Part shown: piece by piece, positions 41,180 through 51,433 of the stretch
Layout of the letters: every line of letters starts with the position of its first letter
How positions within the stretch are numbered: position 1 is the first letter of the stretch
Source: Rhizobium sp. RU36D
GTDB taxonomy: Bacteria; Pseudomonadota; Alphaproteobacteria; Rhizobiales; Rhizobiaceae
Direction of reading: 5' to 3'
NCBI RefSeq assembly: GCF_900176345.1
Contig: NZ_FWXU01000001.1
Span: forward strand, 248,001 to 312,000
Length of the DNA: 64,000 nucleotides
The notes under the pieces: model-generated
Told to the model about the DNA's origin: nothing
Databases searched by the model: none
The model's input: only the letters and a program-made list of their open reading frames with translations
Made by a program: the position numbers and the translations under genes

Positions 41180-43477
41180 TCAGGCAACCTTGCTCTGCCC
41201 GCTCCGTGACCTCAAGGCTTGCGCCCTGTCGCTGAGCACCGAAATCCGGTCGGTGGAAACAGGCGTCGAGAAAACATAACCCTGGATCAGGTCGGCGCAG
41301 CGATACTCGCGAATCCGCTCAAGTTGCGCCTCTGTCTCCACGCCCTCCAGCACGATTTCCAGGTCAAGCTGCCGCGACAGCGTCACGATGCCCCGCAGCA
41401 GCTTGAAGCGCCGGGCATCCGTCGTGATATCGCGAACGAAGGAGCGGTCGATCTTGACGATATCCACCGGCAACCGATCGAGATAGCTCAGGCTGGAGAA
41501 GCCCGTCCCGAAATCGTCGATGGCAATGCTCACGCCCAGCGCGCGCAGATCGCCCAGCAGCAGGCTGACGGTCGAGAGCTCCTCGATAAGGCTGCTTTCG
41601 GTGACTTCCAGATGCAGCCGGGACGGCGACAGGCCGCTGTCTGCCAGCGCGGCCTCAACCGTCCTGACGATATCGCAATTGCGCAAATCATGTTCGGAGA
41701 GATTGACCGAAACGCTGATATGCTCGGGCCAGTCAACGCAATCCCGGCAGGCCCGATCGATCATGAAGCGGGTGATATCGGAGACGATTCCCATTTCCTC
41801 GGCAATCTCGATGAAGATATTGGGCGCAATTGGTCCCTTCTCCGGATGGGTCCATCGTGCCAATGCCTCGCAGCAGGAGAGTTGCGACCCATCAGGCACA
41901 TACATGGGCTGATAGAGAGCGCTGAGACGCCAGTTTTCAACTGCGTCGCGCAAATCCACCTTCAATCGCTGGCGCTCGAGATAGCGCGCATCCATTTCCT
42001 CGGCAAAAAGCGCGAGCGTGCCCTTGCCCCGTGACTTTGAATCGTAGAGCGCAAGGTCTGCCTTGATCTGCCAGTCTTCGACACACAATTGCCCGGCCGG
42101 CAGAATCACGCCGCCGGCATTCATCGTGATCCGGAATGTCGTGCCGTCGACGTCGTAACTGCCGGCTGCCTTTGCATGAACATCCCGCATGGCCTCGTCA
42201 ACGCGTCCGTCCCGGGGCGCAAAGAGGAATACAAAGCGATCACCCAGGAGATGGGCTAGCAGCACGTCGTTGCCGGCGAGCGTTGACAGCCGATCGGCCA
42301 CGGCCGCCAGCAGCCGATCACCTGTCGCATGCCCCTTCATGTCGTTCACATGCTTGAAATCGTTGATATCCAGCAGCAGGATGCCGGTCTCGGCTTCCGG
42401 CGGCAGGACGCCCGCCCTCTCCTTGACCAGATCGGCAAAATAGCTCCGATTAGGCAGGCCGGTGAGGCTATCATAGCGCACCATGTGCAGGATCTTGCGC
42501 TCGCTATGAATGCGGCCGGTGACATCCTCGAAGATCAGGACTACGCCACCGCCGGCCTGATGGCTTGCCGAGAATTCCAGCACCAGGTCTTCGGAAAAAT
42601 GCAGCACCGCGCGCGCCACCGAACCGCCGACCAACTGGCGCAACTGCTTCTGGATCAGGTCCGGCATGCTTCCATCGGCGATGGCATGGCGCACACCGAA
42701 CTTGAGCACCACATCCAGATCGCAATTCTTCAGTCGATAATGCTCGCCCAGTTGCAGCAATTCGCAGGCCTTGCGATTGATGACCTGGATGCGATTGTAG
42801 CGATCCAGCATCAGCAGCCCATGGGTCATGTTGTTGAGGGCGGTGTCGAAACTGTCGGCGATGAGCGACACGGCCCGCGACGCATGCACGTTGCGCGACA
42901 GGACATCGCGAATGCCGGCCGCCATGCGCAGGGTGGCAAGCACCAGCCCCATTAGCAGCAGCGAGAGGATGATCATAGCCGGATCGCCGACAACGAGGCT
43001 AGCGATGACTATGGGCAGGCTGAGCGACAGGCTTTGCAGAATGACAGCCTTGCGCGAACCATAGTTGCGGCCGACGACCGACACGACTGTCACCATGGCG
43101 ACGGAGATACAGACAAGCTCCGCAAAGGATCCATGCGACGTGGCAACGGCATAACCCGCTGCAAGCCCCAGAATGCAGGTGGAGGAGATGGCGCCCGAGA
43201 GATACCAGCGCTCCCATCGTGCAAGCGTCGCCGGCGTCAAAAGTGAGCAATCCGCCCGGTCGAACCAGGCGAGCGTGGCGGTCCGGTAGAGCCCGACGAT
43301 CATGAAGGCGGCAGCAAGGCAAAGATAGACCGGCAACCCGCTCTGCCACCAGACCAGCAACAGGCACCCGGTCTGCAGACCAAGGCTCACGAACAGTGTC
43401 CGTCGATTGCCGAACAACGACCTGACGAGGGACAGATATACCTCTGTCGTCACTGCTCCCGGAGCACGCGTTGCCAT
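41180..43477 (-). CDS. Membrane EAL-domain c-di-GMP phosphodiesterase with degenerate GGDEF
   Basis: A 765-residue inner-membrane signalling protein. About six membrane helices span residues 20-185, a PAS-like part 215-320, a GGDEF domain about 330-490 and an EAL domain about 515-755. The cyclase signature reads LGDRF near residue 411 instead of GGDEF, so cyclase activity is unlikely. The EAL site looks complete: EAL, NLS, EVTES, DDFGTG, the lysine in VKIDRSF and EGVET. It should hydrolyse c-di-GMP and so favour motility. GAGGAGG precedes the ATG at 43477; the frame to 43513 is rejected. Single gene. Confidence 0.9.
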   Translation of the reverse strand: MATRAPGAVTTEVYLSLVRSLFGNRRTLFVSLGLQTGCLLLVWWQSGLPVYLCLAAAFMIVGLYRTATLAWFDRADCSLLTPATLARWERWYLSGAISSTCILGLAAGYAVATSHGSFAELVCISVAMVTVVSVVGRNYGSRKAVILQSLSLSLPIVIASLVVGDPAMIILSLLLMGLVLATLRMAAGIRDVLSRNVHASRAVSLIADSFDTALNNMTHGLLMLDRYNRIQVINRKACELLQLGEHYRLKNCDLDVVLKFGVRHAIADGSMPDLIQKQLRQLVGGSVARAVLHFSEDLVLEFSASHQAGGGVVLIFEDVTGRIHSERKILHMVRYDSLTGLPNRSYFADLVKERAGVLPPEAETGILLLDINDFKHVNDMKGHATGDRLLAAVADRLSTLAGNDVLLAHLLGDRFVFLFAPRDGRVDEAMRDVHAKAAGSYDVDGTTFRITMNAGGVILPAGQLCVEDWQIKADLALYDSKSRGKGTLALFAEEMDARYLERQRLKVDLRDAVENWRLSALYQPMYVPDGSQLSCCEALARWTHPEKGPIAPNIFIEIAEEMGIVSDITRFMIDRACRDCVDWPEHISVSVNLSEHDLRNCDIVRTVEAALADSGLSPSRLHLEVTESSLIEELSTVSLLLGDLRALGVSIAIDDFGTGFSSLSYLDRLPVDIVKIDRSFVRDITTDARRFKLLRGIVTLSRQLDLEIVLEGVETEAQLERIREYRCADLIQGYVFSTPVSTDRISVLSDRAQALRSRSGQSKVA

Positions 43478-43605
43478 CTCATGCCTCCTCTTTTGCCAGG
43501 AGACTAACTTCAAACGATTAAAGGAGCCTTGTGATCATTGAGCCTACTTGCCGCACAGTCGTTAAGCATTGGCTAACCATGGCATTCCCAAGCCGTCCAA
43601 TACGC

Positions 43606-43624
43606 CTTTGGTCTTATACCAAAG
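43606..43624. promoter_or_regulatory. Palindromic operator upstream of the TRAP permease genes
   Basis: A perfect 7-bp inverted repeat CTTTGGT-N5-ACCAAAG, 71 bases before the dctQ-like start. The TTGGT/ACCAA arms resemble sites of FadR-type GntR regulators. Which regulator binds is unknown. Confidence 0.5.
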
Positions 43625-43694
43625 CGCTAAAGTGCGCTGTTGCGCGCCGTCAGCGCTTGCTCTATGCACGAAGACACGTCCAGGGGAGAAAAAA

Positions 43695-44252
43695 ATGCAC
43701 CTTTTGTTAACGCTTAGCAGGGTGATCGACGCGATCACCGGCGCTATCGGGCGGTGGGTATCTTGGCTGTTGCTCGCCGCCGTAGTGATCAGCGCCGGAA
43801 ACGCGATTATCCGCAAAGCCTTTGATATCTCATCGAATGCCTGGCTTGAGCTCCAATGGTATCTGTACGGCGTCGTGTTCATGCTCGCCGCCGCCTACAC
43901 ACTCCAGAAGAATGACCACATCCGCATCGACATCGTCTCCTCGTCCTGGTCGAAGCGGACCCGGGACTGGATCGACCTCATCCTGCATATCATCTTCCTG
44001 ACGCCTTTTGCCTTCCTCTTGACCTATCTCTCCTGGTCCTGGTTCTGGCGGTCGTATTTCAGTGGAGAAATCTCCTCCAGCGCCGGTGGCCTGCCGATCT
44101 GGCCCGCCAAGGGCGCCGTGCTCGCAGGCTTTATCCTGCTGAGCGCCCAGGCAATTTCTGAAATCATCAAGCGCGCCGCCGTTCTGACTGGCCATCTCGA
44201 GGATCCTGTGCCAGTCGGCGAACAGGATGGCGACGAAGTAGCGGGGCGATAA
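43695..44252 (+). CDS. TRAP transporter small permease (DctQ/TakQ type)
   Basis: A 185-residue inner-membrane protein with four helices. The conserved small-subunit patch SSNAWLELQWYLYGVVFMLAAAY is near residues 48-70 and shortly before it lies the typical NAIIRK. It pairs with the large subunit to form the membrane part of a sodium-driven organic-acid importer. GGGGAG lies seven bases before the ATG at 43695. The large subunit starts two bases after its stop. Confidence 0.88.
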   Translation: MHLLLTLSRVIDAITGAIGRWVSWLLLAAVVISAGNAIIRKAFDISSNAWLELQWYLYGVVFMLAAAYTLQKNDHIRIDIVSSSWSKRTRDWIDLILHIIFLTPFAFLLTYLSWSWFWRSYFSGEISSSAGGLPIWPAKGAVLAGFILLSAQAISEIIKRAAVLTGHLEDPVPVGEQDGDEVAGR

Positions 44253-44254
44253 CA

Positions 44255-46105
44255 ATGATTGACCTTATTGCCCACAACCTCGCGCCGATCATGTTCGTGA
44301 CGGTTATGTCCCTGTTGATCCTGGGATATCCCGTGGCCTTCACCTTGGCGGCCGGCGGCCTCATCTTCTTCGTCATCGGCGTCGAGCTATCGCACATCTC
44401 CCCCGAGATCACGCTGTTCTGGCCGCTGCTGCAAAGCCATCCCGACCGTATCTACGGCAGCAGCATCATGTCGAACGAGACACTGCTTGCTATCCCGTTC
44501 TTTACATTCATGGGATTGATCCTCGAGCGATCCGGCATGGCCGAGGATCTGCTCGACACGATCGGCCAGTTGTTCGGCCCGATCCGTGGCGGCCTGGCCT
44601 ATGCGGTCATTTTCGTCGGTGCGCTGCTTGGAGCAACCACCGGCGTCGTGGCTGCATCCGTCATCGCCATGGGTCTGATCTCGCTGCCGATCATGCTGCG
44701 CTACGGCTACAACCGTCCTCTGGTCGCAGGCACCATTGCCGCGTCGGGTACGCTTGCCCAGATCGTGCCGCCTTCGCTGGTCCTGATCGTCATGGCGGAC
44801 CAGCTCGGCCGCTCCGTCGGCGACATGTATGTCGGCGCGCTATATCCGGCGATCCTGATCGTTCTCTCTTACTGCGCCTATGTCTTTATCGTCTCCCTGA
44901 TCAAGCCTGAATGGGCGCCTGCCCTGCCAAAGGAAGCCCGCACACTAGGCGGCGGCGTCTGGTCGCTTCTGGCCATGCTGGTGCTGGGAACCGCACTTTA
45001 CTTCCTCGGCCAGCACGTGCTGTTTACCGGCATCGAAAGCCCCGAATGGCAGGAAGTCTCGGCGCTCAGCTTCTCCGTCGGCGTGCTCTACGCGATTGCG
45101 CTTGCAAACCGGCAGTTCTCTCTCAACTGGATTTCGCGCCTGACGCAGCAGGTCATCATCGTGATGATACCGCCGCTTGCCCTGATCTTCCTGGTTCTGG
45201 GAACGATCTTCCTCGGCATTGCCACGCCGACCGAGGGCGGCGCCATGGGCGCTGCCGGTGCTCTGCTGATGGCTTTGGCGAAGCGTCGGCTTGACATGAC
45301 AACCCTTCGCAGTGCCCTGGATGCAACGACGAAGCTCTCGGCCTTCGTCATGATGATCCTGATCGGCTCCCGTGTCTTCGGCCTGACCTTTTACGGCATC
45401 AACGGCAATGTCTGGGTCGAGGATCTGATGTTGGCACTTCCAGGCGGCGAATATGGCTTCCTGATCGTCGTCACCATCATCATCTTCATCCTCGGCTGCT
45501 TCCTCGATTTCTTCGAGATCGCCTTCATCATGGTGCCGCTCTTGGCACCAGTTGCCGATGCGCTCGGCATCGACCTGGTCTGGTTCGGCGTTATCCTCGG
45601 CATCAACCTGCAGACCTCGTTCCTGACGCCACCCTTTGGTTTCTCGCTGTTCTATCTGCGGTCGGTTGCGCCGTCCGGCAGGTGGAAGGACAAGGTCACC
45701 GGGCGGACGATGGAAGGCATGAAGACCGCCGACATCTATCGCGGCGTCTTCCCTTACATCGTGATCCAGTTCGTCATGATCATGGTCGTCATTGCCTTCC
45801 CGCAACTGGTAATGCGCTACAAGGGCGATGCGCCTACCGTAGACCCGAACACCATCAATATCCAGATACCCGGATTTGGTGGACAGGGCGGCGGCATGAG
45901 CCTGCCTCCACTCGGCCAGGGAACCGGCGGCAATCAGGCGCCAAACCTCGGGCTGCCGCCGCTTGGCGCCCCGGGTCAGGCACCAGCCTTCGGCCTACCG
46001 CCGATCAACACCGAAGGCGGCCTTCCGGGCGCGGCACCTGCCGCTCCGGCAGCACCGGCTCCTGCACCAGCTATTGACCTAAGCCAGCCACCGGTCATTC
46101 GCTGA
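44255..46105 (+). CDS. TRAP transporter large permease (DctM/TakM type) with Pro/Gly-rich tail
   Basis: A 616-residue protein. The first 525 residues are a DctM domain with about 12 helices (GALLGATTGVVAASVIAMGLISLP, split by a short break, is typical). The last 90 residues, from GDAPTVDPN on, are Pro, Gly and Ala-rich repeats (LPPLG, GLPP, AAPAAPAPAPA) and probably extend into the periplasm or cytoplasm as a disordered tail. It belongs to the mannitol/chloroaromatic/keto-acid branch of TRAP large subunits. A terminator follows. Confidence 0.9.
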   Translation: MIDLIAHNLAPIMFVTVMSLLILGYPVAFTLAAGGLIFFVIGVELSHISPEITLFWPLLQSHPDRIYGSSIMSNETLLAIPFFTFMGLILERSGMAEDLLDTIGQLFGPIRGGLAYAVIFVGALLGATTGVVAASVIAMGLISLPIMLRYGYNRPLVAGTIAASGTLAQIVPPSLVLIVMADQLGRSVGDMYVGALYPAILIVLSYCAYVFIVSLIKPEWAPALPKEARTLGGGVWSLLAMLVLGTALYFLGQHVLFTGIESPEWQEVSALSFSVGVLYAIALANRQFSLNWISRLTQQVIIVMIPPLALIFLVLGTIFLGIATPTEGGAMGAAGALLMALAKRRLDMTTLRSALDATTKLSAFVMMILIGSRVFGLTFYGINGNVWVEDLMLALPGGEYGFLIVVTIIIFILGCFLDFFEIAFIMVPLLAPVADALGIDLVWFGVILGINLQTSFLTPPFGFSLFYLRSVAPSGRWKDKVTGRTMEGMKTADIYRGVFPYIVIQFVMIMVVIAFPQLVMRYKGDAPTVDPNTINIQIPGFGGQGGGMSLPPLGQGTGGNQAPNLGLPPLGAPGQAPAFGLPPINTEGGLPGAAPAAPAAPAPAPAIDLSQPPVIR

Positions 46106-46123
46106 TCGATCGAAATCGAAATC

Positions 46124-46154
46124 AAAGGCGGCGCCCACTGACGCCGCCTTTTTT
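46124..46154 (+). terminator. Terminator after the TRAP permease genes
   Basis: A perfect 10-bp stem AAAGGCGGCG with CGCCGCCTTT and an 8-base loop, followed by TTT. Confidence 0.9.
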
Positions 46155-46282
46155 CATGCCCGGACCAGCATTCAAAACGTCATCACGTCATGCGGTTATG
46201 GTTAACCGGAGATAAACGAATAGGGGCCTAAGAGGGAACGAAATCAATTCGGCGTCGTTTCCGCTGGAAAGGGAGGCCTACA

Positions 46283-46477
46283 ATGTTTACACTGCTCAAC
46301 GCCGTCCGTTCCAACCCCATCGACACGCCAGATACGGGCACCTTTGCGGACGGCGCCTTCCAGATGTCTCGAATCGAACTTCATTCAATGGCCAAGCAGG
46401 AGCGGACGTCGAACGCCCATGCGCGCGATTATGGTGGTGACCGCACGGTGCGCCCCGCACTCATCGGCTATGCCTGA
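46283..46477 (+). CDS. Small hypothetical protein (64 aa)
   Basis: GGGAGG lies seven bases before the ATG and a strong terminator begins 34 bases after the stop, so this looks like a real monocistronic gene. The product is hydrophilic, with no signal peptide or membrane helix. It has an N-terminal FTLLNAVRSNP, a central MSRIELHSMAKQ helix and a basic middle. I do not recognise the family. It lies between the two convergent TRAP units. Confidence 0.6.
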   Translation: MFTLLNAVRSNPIDTPDTGTFADGAFQMSRIELHSMAKQERTSNAHARDYGGDRTVRPALIGYA

Positions 46478-46510
46478 TAGCGGGCCTCACCGGAAAGATG
46501 TCCACCCAAC

Positions 46511-46547
46511 AAAAAACCCAGGCTTTTCAGCCTGGGTTTCTGTTTTA
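46511..46547. terminator. Bidirectional terminator between the small gene and takP-like gene
   Basis: A perfect 10-bp stem AAACCCAGGC with GCCTGGGTTT and a 6-base loop. A T-run follows on the minus strand (the A-run at 46511-46516) and a broken one on the plus strand. Confidence 0.9.
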
Positions 46548-46563
46548 AGAGGCGGCTGTAAGC

Positions 46564-47763
<1,200 letters not shown>

Positions 47764-47966
47764 TCAAGCGCTTTGGCACTATTCTTTCGGCTTATTTGAA
47801 ATGCCTGCAAACACACGAGATTTTGCCTTCGGGATTGCACAAAACTTATGCGAATCCTGCCACTGACCTTGTATCGGCCAGCCCGCACAACAGGCCCGCA
47901 ATGGATTGACGAAAAGCCATTGCCAAGCGACAAAGCAGGCAGCAAATCATGCCCGCCGGAGATACC

Positions 47967-48725
47967 ATGAAGCCGATCATCGCCATTCCCGCCGATATCC
48001 GGGTTTTTGACGGCACCACATGGCATGCCGCGCAGAACCAGTATGTCAGCGCAGCCTTGAAGGTTGCCGATGTCATGAGCTTCATCGTGCCGGCCTTCGA
48101 GCACGGCAACGACCCCGAGGCGATCCTCGACCGGGTCGACGGGCTGCTGGTCTCCGGCTCCGCCACCAATGTGCATCCCTCGCTCTACGGCGCCGAGGCC
48201 AGGGAAAGCGATGGCCCCTTCGACCCCGCCCGCGACGCGACCACCCTGCCCCTTATCCGGGCGGCCCTGGAACGCGGCATACCGATGCTGGCCATCTGCC
48301 GTGGCATTCAGGAGCTCAACGTCGCGCTGGGCGGGACCCTGGAAAGCGAAATACAGGAAAAGCCCGGCGTCTGGGACCATCGCAAGCCGGCCGATGTCGA
48401 GCGCGATGTCGCCTTTTCGATCCGCCAGAGCGTCAAGGTCAAGGAAGGGTCCTGCATCGCAGCCGTAGTCGGCGCGGGCGAGATCATGGTGAACTCCCTG
48501 CATCGGCAGGCGATTTCCAAGGCTGCACCACGCCTGCAGATCGAAGCCGTGGCCGATGACGGCACGATCGAAGCGGTATCGGTGATCGATGCCAAGGGCT
48601 TTGCCGTCGGCGTCCAGTGGCATCCGGAATACTGGGCCGAGACGGACAGGCCCTCGCGCGCCTTGTTCGAGGCCTTTGGCACAGCCGTCAGGGACTACGC
48701 CGCAGCCAAGCAGTTGGCCCGGTAA
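47967..48725 (+). CDS. Gamma-glutamyl-gamma-aminobutyrate hydrolase family protein (PuuD-like class I glutamine amidotransferase)
   Basis: A 252-residue class I amidotransferase. The nucleophile Cys111 sits in MLAICRGIQELNVALGG and the His219/Glu221 pair in VQWHPEYW. PuuD releases GABA from gamma-glutamyl-GABA in putrescine breakdown. GGAG lies before the ATG at 47967; an ATG six codons earlier is less well placed. Divergent from the takP-like gene across a 296-base region with no other feature I can name. Confidence 0.87.
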   Translation: MKPIIAIPADIRVFDGTTWHAAQNQYVSAALKVADVMSFIVPAFEHGNDPEAILDRVDGLLVSGSATNVHPSLYGAEARESDGPFDPARDATTLPLIRAALERGIPMLAICRGIQELNVALGGTLESEIQEKPGVWDHRKPADVERDVAFSIRQSVKVKEGSCIAAVVGAGEIMVNSLHRQAISKAAPRLQIEAVADDGTIEAVSVIDAKGFAVGVQWHPEYWAETDRPSRALFEAFGTAVRDYAAAKQLAR

Positions 48726-48746
48726 ATCTTCACACTCAGACTGGCG

Positions 48747-49205
48747 TCAGGGCAATTGCAGCCAGGTGATATCGACGCCGCTGGGCTCGATCGTCGCATA
48801 GTCGAAACCGCGTGCTGTTCCCATCGTCAGCACGGCCGTGCCGCGCTCATCCGTTAAGGTCACCGAGCCGTCGCCGTTCTCGATCCAGCTTCGCGCCGCC
48901 GCGAGACCCGGCCAGACGGCCTCACAATCTGCTTCGGCTGAGAAATCGGTCCCTCGTCCGAGGGCTGACTTGCCGCGTTCCACGAGGCAAACGGTGTCCG
49001 TATCCAGGTTCGAGACGGTAAACCGCGTGATCGCGTCATCCGCCAACTGGTCCGTGGGCTGTGCCGACGGCACGGATGCCGAGGTGATCGGATCGATATC
49101 GGGCATGGCAGGGCTCGACTTGGTGCCGTCCCACGCCAGCAAGGCTATTGCGGCGCCAAGAGCCGCGAACATGCTGACCGCACCAACAGTTGCATAAGAT
49201 TTCAT
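48747..49205 (-). CDS. AprI/Inh-family metalloprotease inhibitor-like protein, membrane-anchored
   Basis: A 152-residue protein with an N-terminal hydrophobic segment (about residues 8-25, signal anchor or signal peptide), a Ser/Pro-rich linker, and a C-terminal domain with two cysteines (CLVERG and DCEAVWPGL). The W-P-G-L, SW and DGSVTLTD wording matches Inh inhibitors of serralysin-type proteases. GGAGAGAGG precedes the ATG. Role in protecting periplasmic proteins is inferred from the family; no protease gene is adjacent. Confidence 0.65.
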   Translation of the reverse strand: MKSYATVGAVSMFAALGAAIALLAWDGTKSSPAMPDIDPITSASVPSAQPTDQLADDAITRFTVSNLDTDTVCLVERGKSALGRGTDFSAEADCEAVWPGLAAARSWIENGDGSVTLTDERGTAVLTMGTARGFDYATIEPSGVDITWLQLP

Positions 49206-49308
49206 CGGCCTCTCTCCTGCCGCGAAACTGCGAATGTCAGGAGAGCTTGCGCCTCAAAGCTTGCCGAAAGCTGAACAAATAGCCAGTTTTACAGACTATA
49301 TTAGCAAA

Positions 49309-50274
49309 TTATGCACCAACAACTGGCGTTTCCGGAACCGGCGTCAGCACCTGGCGACGGTCAAACCAGCCGATGATGTTGTCCGCCACGAGATCTGCCA
49401 TCGCATTTCGGGTCGGCACGGAGGCCGAGGCCACATGCGGCAGGAGCGAAGTATTGGGCGCATCAAGCAGGGATTGCGGAACCGTCGGCTCGTCCTGGAA
49501 GACATCCAGGCCAGCGGCCGCAATCGTGCCCTCGTTGAGCGCCGCAACCAGCGCCTCCTCATCGACACTCCAGCCGCGGCCGACATTGATGAGCACCCCA
49601 TTCGGGCCAAGGGCCTTGAGGATCTTGGCGTCGATGGCCTTGAAGGTCTCGGGCGTCTTGGGCACGATGCAGATCAGCGTATCGACGGCTTCAGCCAGTG
49701 CCTCGAGCGAGTCATGATGCGCATAGTCGATACCGCTGCGCGGGCTGCGCGTGTGGTAGCTGATCTTGACCTTGAACGGCTCCAACCGCTTGGCGATCTC
49801 CAGCCCAATCCGCCCCAGGCCATAGAGGCCGACATGACGGCCACGCAAGGAAAGCGGCGTCAAGCGATAAGGGCCTTCACTTACCCACCGGCCATCACGC
49901 AGATATCGCTCGGCGGTGTAGAACTCGCGCAGCGTATTCAGCAGAAGGGCGATGGTGGTATCGGCGACCTCATCGTTCAGCACATCGGGCGTATTGGTGA
50001 CGATGATGCCGCGTCGGGCAGCCGCGCCGGCATCCACGCCGTCGTAACCCACACCGAAGTTGGCGATGATCTCCAGCGCCGGCAGACGCTCCATCCAGGC
50101 TTCGCTGACGGAACCGGAAACCGCGATCCCGCGCACCCGCGCAGCATCCTCGGCGGAGAGGTCGGGATATTCACCAACCGGCACGTTCAAGATCTCAAAA
50201 CGGTCCTGAAGACGCTCCAATACGCGCGGATGAATGCGTCCGGGGACAAGGATGGTCGCCCTGGTGTCGGTCAT
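49309..50274 (-). CDS. D-2-hydroxyacid dehydrogenase (glyoxylate/hydroxypyruvate reductase type)
   Basis: A 321-residue NAD(P)-dependent dehydrogenase. Rossmann motif GLYGLGRIG near residue 150. The catalytic Arg (INVGRGWSVDE), Glu (DVFQDEP) and His (LLPHVASAS) are all present. It reduces 2-oxo acids such as glyoxylate or hydroxypyruvate. It follows the LacI gene by 10 bases on the same strand and is likely co-transcribed with and controlled by it. Confidence 0.88.
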   Translation of the reverse strand: MTDTRATILVPGRIHPRVLERLQDRFEILNVPVGEYPDLSAEDAARVRGIAVSGSVSEAWMERLPALEIIANFGVGYDGVDAGAAARRGIIVTNTPDVLNDEVADTTIALLLNTLREFYTAERYLRDGRWVSEGPYRLTPLSLRGRHVGLYGLGRIGLEIAKRLEPFKVKISYHTRSPRSGIDYAHHDSLEALAEAVDTLICIVPKTPETFKAIDAKILKALGPNGVLINVGRGWSVDEEALVAALNEGTIAAAGLDVFQDEPTVPQSLLDAPNTSLLPHVASASVPTRNAMADLVADNIIGWFDRRQVLTPVPETPVVGA

Positions 50275-50284
50275 GTAGAATTCC

Positions 50285-51301
50285 TCAGCGATTAATGGGG
50301 CCCGTCGACTGGCGGATGCGCATCTCCGGCTTGATCAGATGCATGCCGTCGGGTTCGTGACTGCCGGCCAGTTTATCAAGAAGGGCTCGTGCTGCAAGAC
50401 GGCCAACCTCCGCCTGCCCGTTCCAGACGGTGGTCAAGGCTGGGGTGGCGATCGAGGCTTCCTCCAGGTCGTCATAGCCGGTGACGGAAATGTCCCGCCC
50501 GACGATCAGGCCGGCACGCGCCACCCCGTTCATAAGGCCGATCGCGACCAGGTCATTCCAGCAGACGGCGGCCGTCGGCTTTTGCGGCAGCGACAGGAAA
50601 TGCACTGCCGCCTCGAAGCCGCCCTGCTTGGAGCGCGGGCCGGGAATGCGCAGATTGGGATCGACCTCGATGCCGGCCTTGCGCAGGGCATTGACATAGC
50701 CCTGGTAGCGGTCGCGTCCGGTCGAGGTCTGGTCCGTGCCGCCGATAAAGGCAATCACGCGATGGCCAAGGCCGATCAGGTGGTTGGTGGCGAGCGAAAT
50801 GCCGTAGCTGTCATCACCGCGATAGATCGGCAGTTCCACGCCCTCCATTGAGCGTGCGACCAGGATGGCCGGCATGCCATTGTCTTCCGCCAGCATCACA
50901 TCTTCCGCCGGTGTGCCAATGGCCGGCGACAGGATGACACCATCACCACCCAGTTGCAGCAGCGTCTCGATAAAGGTCCGCTGCTTGTCGACGGAATCAT
51001 AATGGTTGGAGAGGATGAAGGTATGGCGGCTGCGATCGAGCTCGCTTTCGATCGCCTTGAGAATTTCGCCGTAGAACGGGTTCATGATGTCATGCACCAC
51101 GACACCGATGATCCCGGATCTCGAGGTTCTGAGGCTGGCGGCGCGGCGGTTATAGATATAGCCGAGCGCCCTCGCCTGCTCCTTAATCCGCTCTCGCGTA
51201 TCAGCCGCAACGAGCGGGCTGTCGCGCAATGCCAATGAGATTGTCGCAGTGGAAAGCCCGAGCGACTCTGCAATTGTGGAAAGCTTGATTTTCTGCGCCA
51301 C
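50285..51301 (-). CDS. LacI-family transcriptional regulator
   Basis: A 338-residue repressor. Helix-turn-helix KLSTIAESLGLSTATISLAL at residues 5-24, hinge helix region, then a periplasmic-binding-like effector domain. The start is a GTG at 51301 with GAGGGGG upstream; a longer frame to 51433 crosses an AT-rich palindrome and lacks a ribosome site. That AT-rich stretch (TTTAATTAAA at 51371-51380) is a candidate auto-operator. The partner dehydrogenase suggests a sugar-acid or hydroxy-acid inducer. Confidence 0.88.
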   Translation of the reverse strand: MAQKIKLSTIAESLGLSTATISLALRDSPLVAADTRERIKEQARALGYIYNRRAASLRTSRSGIIGVVVHDIMNPFYGEILKAIESELDRSRHTFILSNHYDSVDKQRTFIETLLQLGGDGVILSPAIGTPAEDVMLAEDNGMPAILVARSMEGVELPIYRGDDSYGISLATNHLIGLGHRVIAFIGGTDQTSTGRDRYQGYVNALRKAGIEVDPNLRIPGPRSKQGGFEAAVHFLSLPQKPTAAVCWNDLVAIGLMNGVARAGLIVGRDISVTGYDDLEEASIATPALTTVWNGQAEVGRLAARALLDKLAGSHEPDGMHLIKPEMRIRQSTGPINR

Positions 51302-51433
51302 GTGTCCCCCTCGCACACGACCGCCGACATCCTCAGCCTTGTTCCATACTGAATACAGTCGATTAAAAGTTTTAATTAAACAATTTAACGCGGCTTTGCA
51401 ACCTCCCGACGGCAGCAACCCGTTATCCGGCAC

